From contig CAYGTK010000241.1 in NCBI GenBank assembly GCA_964352775.1, forward strand, positions 1 to 5,087: a DNA stretch of 5,087 bases. Direction: 5' to 3'. This stretch comes from CAYGTK01 sp964352775 (GTDB lineage: Bacteria; Bacteroidota; Bacteroidia; Chitinophagales; CAIOSU01). Numbering within the stretch: the stretch's first letter is position 1; the number at the start of each line of letters is the position of its first letter. This document shows, piece after piece, positions 1-5,087 of the stretch. Made by a program: the position numbers and the translations under genes. Below the pieces are notes generated by a model. It did not search any database. It had not been told where the DNA came from and saw nothing but the letters and a program-made list of their open reading frames with translations.

Positions 1-1
1 T

Positions 2-1231
2 GTTTGTAGTGCTCAAGCGCAATTCGATCCCTACTTAGATCTTTGGGAATATAATTTTACAGGCAATACCTACAACGGTATCATCACTGATGTAGAAGCT
101 GTAGACTACGATGCCGATTTTGTTTATGTTACCACCAGCGGTGTGCCGAGTTATTATTTAGATGGACAAAGCGTGAATGATGCCGTAGACCGAAATTATG
201 TTTGGCGAATAGCTATGGACCCACAAGTGGTGAATGGTCAAGAGACAGCAGTATCAAATGGCGGCCCTGTTGGGGTACTAGTAAATGGTGTTCCATTTTA
301 TGGTCCATTAGATGCTCGTAGCTATTTGAACGAAGGCAATTGGCTGCAACTAGCCTATGCCTTCGAAATAAACGATTTTGATAACGATGGTGGCCATTCC
401 ACCCCATTCAATGCTTACCACCACCATGTATTGTACAGCGGTGGATTTTACGATCTTGATTCAAGCGATCACTCGCCTTTAATTGGCTTTGCTTGGGATG
501 GATACCCAGTATATGGTCCATTTGGTTATGCTGATGCTAATGTAGCAGGTCCGGTAACTAGAATGACCAGCAGCTACCAAGAACGTGCAATAACCCAACG
601 TACCACCTTGCCAGATGGAACTACTGCTGCAGGTCCGCCCATCAATGGGCAATTTCCATTAGGAGTTTATCAAGAAGACTACGAGTTCGTTACAAATAGC
701 GGCTCTTTGGATGATCATAATGGTAGACTATGCAAAACGCCTGAATTCCCCGATGGTACTTATGCTTACTTCATCTCATTGGATGATAACTTACTTCCTG
801 ATTATCCCTACATCTTTGGCCGTACTTATTATGGTGAAGTAGCTTCTGGTAACTCAGGTATGATGGCTGGCAACAACAATATACCTGCTACTGCTACTGC
901 TTACATTCCAGATACAACTGCTGGCCCTATCGATACAACTGGTGGACCAATAGATACCACCACAGGCATTTTTGATGGAGTTAATAACTTGCTGGGTACA
1001 GTAAATGTATACCCTAATCCAAGTGCTGGTGTGGCAACAATATATGTAGAGCAATTCAGCCAGGTACAAATGAAGGTGTTCAGCAGTACTGGCGAAATGG
1101 TAATAGCTAAAGAGCTATTTGGCAACGAAGAGAAGCTAGACGTTTCTGAATTAAGCTCAGGCTTGTATTTGATAGACCTATACCACCCAGAAACTAATAG
1201 CCGACAGACCTTGCGCCTGCTAAGGCAGTAA
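2..1231 (+). CDS. Secreted YHYH-domain protein with T9SS type A sorting domain (5' partial)
   Basis: The frame is open from the window edge, so the GTG at 143 is not the start; 409 codons are visible (numbered from base 2). The first residues, VCSAQAQFDP, look like the end of a Sec signal peptide cut after A6, leaving an N-terminal Gln, which is common for exported Bacteroidota proteins. The body matches the YHYH family (PF14240): YHHH at 139-142 in place of the usual YHYH, a DGYPVYGP motif at 166-173, LDDHNGR at 236-242 and DGTYAYF at 251-257. A Thr/Gly/Pro-rich linker (about 304-325) leads to a T9SS type A sorting domain (about 334-409) with YPNP at 337-340 and a late SSGLYLIDL strand. By family knowledge the protein crosses the outer membrane by T9SS and is anchored or released. 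The YHYH domain has no established activity; the His/Asp-rich motifs may suggest metal binding, which is inference. It is probably in an operon with the next gene, 14 bases downstream. Confidence 0.9.
   Translation, partial: VCSAQAQFDPYLDLWEYNFTGNTYNGIITDVEAVDYDADFVYVTTSGVPSYYLDGQSVNDAVDRNYVWRIAMDPQVVNGQETAVSNGGPVGVLVNGVPFYGPLDARSYLNEGNWLQLAYAFEINDFDNDGGHSTPFNAYHHHVLYSGGFYDLDSSDHSPLIGFAWDGYPVYGPFGYADANVAGPVTRMTSSYQERAITQRTTLPDGTTAAGPPINGQFPLGVYQEDYEFVTNSGSLDDHNGRLCKTPEFPDGTYAYFISLDDNLLPDYPYIFGRTYYGEVASGNSGMMAGNNNIPATATAYIPDTTAGPIDTTGGPIDTTTGIFDGVNNLLGTVNVYPNPSAGVATIYVEQFSQVQMKVFSSTGEMVIAKELFGNEEKLDVSELSSGLYLIDLYHPETNSRQTLRLLRQ
911..973 (+). repeat. Three imperfect 21-bp tandem repeats encoding a DTTxGPI linker
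   Basis: Three in-frame 21-bp units start at 911, 932 and 953. They encode DTTAGPI, DTTGGPI and DTTTGIF. The first two units differ by one residue and the third has decayed. The repeat sits between the YHYH domain and the T9SS sorting domain, so it most likely forms a flexible, possibly glycosylated, spacer. Length variation by slippage is plausible but cannot be seen in one sequence. Confidence 0.75.
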
Positions 1232-1245
1232 TACGATAGCCACCC

Positions 1246-2796
1246 ATGCCCATCTATCGCTACATAGTTTTCTTAGTACTGCTGTCCTTAGTTTTTAGTA
1301 GCTATAAAGCACATGCAGTATATGCCGTAGATACCAGTTATGCTGCTAGCGGCATACTAGAATTAACCTTAGGCGATGTTCACGAAGCCATAGCTATGGA
1401 AAGTGGACGGGGAGATACTGTATTTCTGCTAGCCAATGTTGGTACTTTCGATAATTTGTTTGAGATGGATGTGGTGCTACTAAAGTTGACTGCCAATGGC
1501 GAGCTTATAGATACCATTCGGTTCGACCTGCCTGGTATGGACTATTCAATTGGCACTGCACTAGAACTGCTGCCCGATGGTCGCTTAATGATAAGTGCTC
1601 AAGGCTATGCTTTTGCTAATAACAGTTATCAACCTGGTATGCTGTGCATGTTGAAAGCCAATGGTAAAATGGATAGCACTTTTGGAGCTAATGGCTTTTT
1701 ACTAAGTCCGTTCTACGGCAATTACGACTTAGTAAGAGGGATAGAACTAGATGAACAAGGTCGCTTGCTAGCCTATGGCTCTGCTATAGATACTCTTGAA
1801 GGTTTTCGTGATGCAGCAGTTATCGGCAGGCTGGACCAATATGGGCAGCCCGATACCACTTTTGGAGGAACGGGTATGATAGAAATAGATCTGCTTGACA
1901 GCATTTCTACCCTAAAAGGATCAAGGCATTTGGCAGGGGGCATCATCTACGATGTGTTGGAGTTGGGTAATGGTCAGTTACTCTTGTCTGGGGGCTATTC
2001 TAACTTTATAAGCTTTGAGTGTTTCTTTATGCTGTTGAATGCAGATGCCAGCATCGATTCTAGCTTTGGAATAAATGGAGTTTCTAGGTTAGACATTAGT
2101 TTTTACGATAACGACCAAGCCATTGAGTTACTGCAATTAGATAATGGCGATATACTATTTGCCGCTAACAGTACGGAGATCGAAGGCGACTTTTATGTTG
2201 GAACAGTAGATAGATATACAGGTGCTACAACCATTGTACCTGTGGATATAAGCAATCAACATGATAAGCTATTTGATGCTTTGATAACTGATGATGGTGA
2301 TCTATTACTCTGTGGTGAAGCGGGGGAGGAGATGGCGATGGTAAGTATGAGCCAAGCAATTGAAAATAGCAGTTATGAGATAGCACTAAATGAACCAAAC
2401 AGAAGCCTATTAGGAACATATAATGTTATGGCCCAGTTAACTAATGGTACTATTTTGGCCTTTGGTAGAAGCTCTACAAGTGCAGGTCAAAACAATAGTT
2501 TGATGGTAGTAGCCTATAAGAAGGGAGAAGGTGTTGGCACATCAGTTGAGCTGGAAAACAATGCTAACGGCTTGCAGCTATATCCAAATCCTGTAAAGGG
2601 CGAGTTGACCATTGAAACGGATGTGAATTCATCCATTATTATAGTGGACAATATTGGGCTGTTAGTCTTATCTGCTAAGGTAAGTGCTGGTGTTAATAGG
2701 GTGAACCTTTCAGCCCTACCCGCGGGCTTGTACATTGCCAGTATAGAGAGTGATAAGGGTATGGTAATTCAACACAGGCTTATCATTCATCCTTGA
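1246..2796 (+). CDS. Secreted delta-60 repeat protein with T9SS type A sorting domain
   Basis: This complete 516-residue protein starts at the first ATG after the previous stop. No Shine-Dalgarno sequence is visible, as is usual in Bacteroidota. Residues 1-24 form a Sec signal peptide: a hydrophobic core (IVFLVLLSLVF) and probable cleavage after AHA at 22-24. The body is built of delta-60 type repeats (TIGR02608/PF17164), marked by three clear signatures: DSTFGANG from D143, DTTFGGTG from D203 and DSSFGING from D271, spaced 60 and 68 residues apart. Between them lie strand motifs such as LLPDGRLMISAQG and ELGNGQLLLSGG. More degenerate copies seem to flank these on both sides (about 50-130 and 290-420), consistent with a beta-propeller-like fold, which is inference. 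A T9SS type A sorting domain occupies about 443-516, with YPNP at 446-449 and an LPAGLYIASI strand near the end. The protein is expected at the cell surface or in the medium. Enzymatic activity is not apparent, and binding or scaffolding is a guess. The 14-base gap after the YHYH gene suggests shared transcription. Confidence 0.9.
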   Translation: MPIYRYIVFLVLLSLVFSSYKAHAVYAVDTSYAASGILELTLGDVHEAIAMESGRGDTVFLLANVGTFDNLFEMDVVLLKLTANGELIDTIRFDLPGMDYSIGTALELLPDGRLMISAQGYAFANNSYQPGMLCMLKANGKMDSTFGANGFLLSPFYGNYDLVRGIELDEQGRLLAYGSAIDTLEGFRDAAVIGRLDQYGQPDTTFGGTGMIEIDLLDSISTLKGSRHLAGGIIYDVLELGNGQLLLSGGYSNFISFECFFMLLNADASIDSSFGINGVSRLDISFYDNDQAIELLQLDNGDILFAANSTEIEGDFYVGTVDRYTGATTIVPVDISNQHDKLFDALITDDGDLLLCGEAGEEMAMVSMSQAIENSSYEIALNEPNRSLLGTYNVMAQLTNGTILAFGRSSTSAGQNNSLMVVAYKKGEGVGTSVELENNANGLQLYPNPVKGELTIETDVNSSIIIVDNIGLLVLSAKVSAGVNRVNLSALPAGLYIASIESDKGMVIQHRLIIHP

Positions 2797-2809
2797 TGTA
2801 TCTCTCTTA

Positions 2810-2841
2810 TTTGACTTTTCAGCTATAGCTCCTTACTTTCA
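2810..2841 (+). promoter_or_regulatory. Weak candidate Bacteroidota sigma-A promoter
   Basis: TTTG at 2810-2813 is followed after 20 bases by TACTTTCA at 2834-2841. The Bacteroidota housekeeping consensus is TTTG at -33 and TAnnTTTG at -7, about 19-21 bases apart. The -33 element and spacing fit, while the -7 element misses its last two bases. It would give a leader of roughly 25-30 bases before the ATG at 2875. In AT-rich DNA such partial matches arise by chance, so this is only a candidate. Confidence 0.3.
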
Positions 2842-2874
2842 TTAAGCTATCCTGCCAACACTAAGCCCACTTCC

Positions 2875-5087
2875 ATGCCTGGAGGAGTTATTGATATTGC
2901 TAATTACGCACGTTACAAAGAGCTGCTATTCTCTATTGCTACCATGAGTTGGGAGGGCGACGAGCGTGGTCGTTTATTTGAGCGAAGCCCAGAATGGGAA
3001 GCATATACAGGGCAAACCTACGAGGAATTTAAAGGCTACGGTTGGGTAAATGCTTGCCCCGAGAAAGAACGCTTACTAGTATTGACCGCCTTAAAGGAGC
3101 GCACTAAAGAAGCGGTTCCACTTAATTATACGCTGCGTATTTATAATCAGCATACGGGCGAGTACCATAAGTTTTTGAGCAATGCCATTCCTAGGCTGAA
3201 TGAGGAAGGGGAAATAACTGGTTGGGTTGGTGCAGTAATTGACGTAGAACACATACAGCAGCAAGGTAAAAAGCTTTCAGCAAGTGAAGAGCGATTTAAG
3301 GCTTTGGCAGAAGTGGCTGAGGAAGGCATACTAATTCATCACGATCATGTATACCTGGAAGCAAATGATGCTATTTGTGATATGCTGGGCTATGATAAAA
3401 AAGACGTGATAGGAAAGCGGTTAGAAGATTTTGTTGCGCCTGAAAAAGCAGATAGAGTAAGGAATAAGCTTACTGATGAACAAAGAAAGGACTACGAACT
3501 GCAGATAACCAGAAAGGATGGCACACCAATATACTTAAGAATTAAGAGTAAGGGGATACGCTATGATGGTAAAGATTGCCGTGTAACGCTGTTACGTGAT
3601 ATAACTAAAGAGAAGCAGCAGCAACGGGAATTACTTTCTAGCGAACAGCGATTCCGTACTTTATCTGAAGTTGCTGAGGAAGGGGTGCTGATACATCATG
3701 AAGGCGTTTACGTTGAAGTGAATGAGGCTGCCTCGAGAATTACGGGCTACAGTCGAGAAGATATTATCGGTAGTCATAGGGCAAAGTTCGTAGGGGAAGA
3801 ACGATCTGATCAGATAGCTGAAATTATTAAAGCAGAAGGGAAGGTGACCTTCGATGTATTCTTTACTAGAAAAGATGGGCGAAAGATCGATCTGAATATA
3901 ATCACAAAGAGTATTGAGTATAAGGGCAAGCCCTGTAAAGTTGTAATACTTAGAGATACCACAGCAGAAGTAGAACAACAGCGAAAACTAGAAGCTAGTG
4001 ATCAACGCTTCCGTACCCTTTCTGAAGTATCTGAGGAAGGGATATTGATCCATCGCGATGGTCTTTTTTTGGAACTGAATGAAGGGCTCTGCAAAATGTC
4101 GGGTTATTCGCATGACGAGTTAGTGGGGCATCACATCGCTGAGTTTACAGATGCCGAAACGGCCAAAAAATTAGTGGATGATGTTAAGTCTGCTGGTAAT
4201 GCTGTTTATGAAAGGATCTTCGTGAAAAAGGATGGTAGCGTGGTTCACGTAAAGGTGATGTCAAAAGACATTGAATATGAAGGAGCACCTGCTAGGGTGG
4301 CTATTTTACATGATATTACGCTTGAAAAACAGCAGCAGAAGGCGCTAAAAGAAAGCCGAGAGCGACTACAAATGGCAGTAGAAGCTTCTGAAATGGGTAC
4401 TTATGATTGGGTAATAGGTAGTGAAGAGCATAATTGGAACGACAGACTCTATGAAATTTACGATCTGCCAAAAAATAGCACAGTTGATAAGCAGAAGTAT
4501 GTTGAGCAATTAGTACATAGTTCTGACAAAGGTTTAGCAGACGAAGCATTTCAAAAGGCTTTGAAAGAAGAATCGTATTTTAATGTAAACTATCGCATAG
4601 TAGTTTCAGATGGAGAGATACGATATGTTCATGTGCGGGGTATGATAATTAGAAATGAAGATGGACAACCCGTTAGAATAGTAGGTGCCATTATTGATGA
4701 AACGCAAACTAAAAAGGCAGAGCTATTTTTACGAGAGAATGCCCTACTAGTAGCCAAAGGCCAAGAACTGGCCAATATGGGTGTGTGGCGATGGAATTTT
4801 GCAACTAACAAAGTGAAGTGGAGCGACCAGCTATATAAAATACATGGCGTAGATAAGAAAGACTTTACCCCTTCTGTAGAAACATACCTTGAACGAATTC
4901 ATCCAAGCGATAGAGACTTAGTGAAGGAGGCCATATTGGTATCAAGAGCTGGAAAGCAAAATTACGATATGGAGGAGCGTGTTGTAATGTCTACTGGCGA
5001 AATACGGTACTTACACTCTTGGGGTGCATTGGTATATGATGATATGGGCGATGCCGTTGAATTGGTAGGGGTAAGTTTAGATATAAC
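2875..5087 (+). CDS. Multi-PAS cytosolic sensor protein, probable histidine kinase (3' partial)
   Basis: 737 codons are open to the window end. ATG 2875 is the first start after an in-frame stop at 2812-2814. No Shine-Dalgarno precedes it, and a GGAGGAG lies just inside the gene. Starting at the next Met (M24) would cut into the first PAS domain. Six PAS domains follow one another: PAS1 about 14-130; PAS2 135-250; PAS3 256-370; PAS4 375-490; PAS5 494-615; PAS6 about 625-737, reaching the window edge. PAS2-4 share an (E/Q)RF..L(A/S)EV(A/S)EEG(I/V)LIH opening, an (N)..(C/A)...(G)Y core, a KDG turn and a DIT-like exit motif followed by a Gln/Lys-rich linker. PAS5 and PAS6 resemble the PAS_3 type (PF08447): YDW/WRW entry, W(N/S)D.LY(E/K)I and, in PAS6, HPSDRD. 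No signal peptide or transmembrane segment is seen, so sensing is cytosolic; ligands cannot be read from the sequence. In Bacteroidota such arrays usually feed a histidine kinase core; a cyclase or other output is possible because that end is outside the window. Confidence 0.88.
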   Translation, partial: MPGGVIDIANYARYKELLFSIATMSWEGDERGRLFERSPEWEAYTGQTYEEFKGYGWVNACPEKERLLVLTALKERTKEAVPLNYTLRIYNQHTGEYHKFLSNAIPRLNEEGEITGWVGAVIDVEHIQQQGKKLSASEERFKALAEVAEEGILIHHDHVYLEANDAICDMLGYDKKDVIGKRLEDFVAPEKADRVRNKLTDEQRKDYELQITRKDGTPIYLRIKSKGIRYDGKDCRVTLLRDITKEKQQQRELLSSEQRFRTLSEVAEEGVLIHHEGVYVEVNEAASRITGYSREDIIGSHRAKFVGEERSDQIAEIIKAEGKVTFDVFFTRKDGRKIDLNIITKSIEYKGKPCKVVILRDTTAEVEQQRKLEASDQRFRTLSEVSEEGILIHRDGLFLELNEGLCKMSGYSHDELVGHHIAEFTDAETAKKLVDDVKSAGNAVYERIFVKKDGSVVHVKVMSKDIEYEGAPARVAILHDITLEKQQQKALKESRERLQMAVEASEMGTYDWVIGSEEHNWNDRLYEIYDLPKNSTVDKQKYVEQLVHSSDKGLADEAFQKALKEESYFNVNYRIVVSDGEIRYVHVRGMIIRNEDGQPVRIVGAIIDETQTKKAELFLRENALLVAKGQELANMGVWRWNFATNKVKWSDQLYKIHGVDKKDFTPSVETYLERIHPSDRDLVKEAILVSRAGKQNYDMEERVVMSTGEIRYLHSWGALVYDDMGDAVELVGVSLDI
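3283..4353 (+). repeat. Three tandem 357-bp (119-residue) PAS units
   Basis: Units begin at S137 (base 3283), S256 (3640) and S375 (3997), exactly 119 codons apart, and the next domain's matching position (S494, base 4354) keeps the same step. Over the first 20 residues, unit 2 shares 15 identities with unit 1 and 16 with unit 3. The DNA has diverged at many third codon positions, so the duplications are not very recent. PAS5 to PAS6 uses a different step (127 residues between the matching Met residues M507 and M634), marking a separate origin. Confidence 0.8.

Noticed and set aside
143..145. GTG as a start for the YHYH protein
   Set aside because: The same frame is open back to the window edge and encodes a recognisable signal-peptide end at bases 2-25, so the true start lies upstream of the window.
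2796..2828. Small reading frame whose ATG overlaps the stop of the delta-60 gene (TGATG)
   Set aside because: It encodes only ten residues before a stop, has no recognisable content and lies in the wrong frame to extend into the PAS gene.
2821..2850. AGCTATAGCT palindrome and a later AGCTAT as a possible terminator
   Set aside because: The 10-bp palindrome has no loop, the longer pairing is only six A/T-rich base pairs around 14 bases, and no T-run follows the second arm.
2881..2887. GGAGGAG as a Shine-Dalgarno for a later start of the PAS protein
   Set aside because: The next in-frame ATG is at 2944, far beyond normal spacing, and using it would remove the start of PAS1; the GGAGGAG encodes G3-G4 of the protein.
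3661..3978. 105-residue minus-strand frame inside the PAS array
   Set aside because: It is the reverse complement of conserved PAS3 coding sequence, its translation has no domain-like pattern, and the + strand frame fully explains the region.

Overview
The window looks like chromosomal DNA of a Bacteroidota bacterium. The first two genes encode secreted proteins that end in a type A sorting domain of the type IX secretion system (T9SS), an export route essentially confined to that phylum. The gene starts lack Shine-Dalgarno sequences, which also fits the phylum. I cannot name a genus. All three genes lie on the + strand, there is no gene-free stretch above 300 bases, and I see no RNA gene, mobile element or CRISPR array.

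Left part (1-2796): a YHYH-domain protein whose beginning lies before the window is followed after 14 bases by a delta-60 repeat protein. Both have, or show the end of, a Sec signal peptide and both carry a C-terminal T9SS sorting domain. They are probably co-transcribed and sent to the cell surface or medium. Neither family has a known biochemical role.

Right part (2875-5087): after a 78-base gap with a weak Bacteroidota-type promoter candidate, a long reading frame runs off the end of the window. Its 737 visible codons hold six consecutive PAS domains and no membrane segment, so this is the input half of a large cytosolic signalling protein, most likely a sensor histidine kinase. PAS domains 2 to 4, and the start of 5, are spaced by exactly 119 residues, which indicates growth by internal tandem duplication. 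The output domain lies beyond the window.

Nothing here amounts to a clearly new system. The points most worth a second look are the paired secreted proteins of unknown role, the altered YHYH signature, and the regular PAS array next to them.
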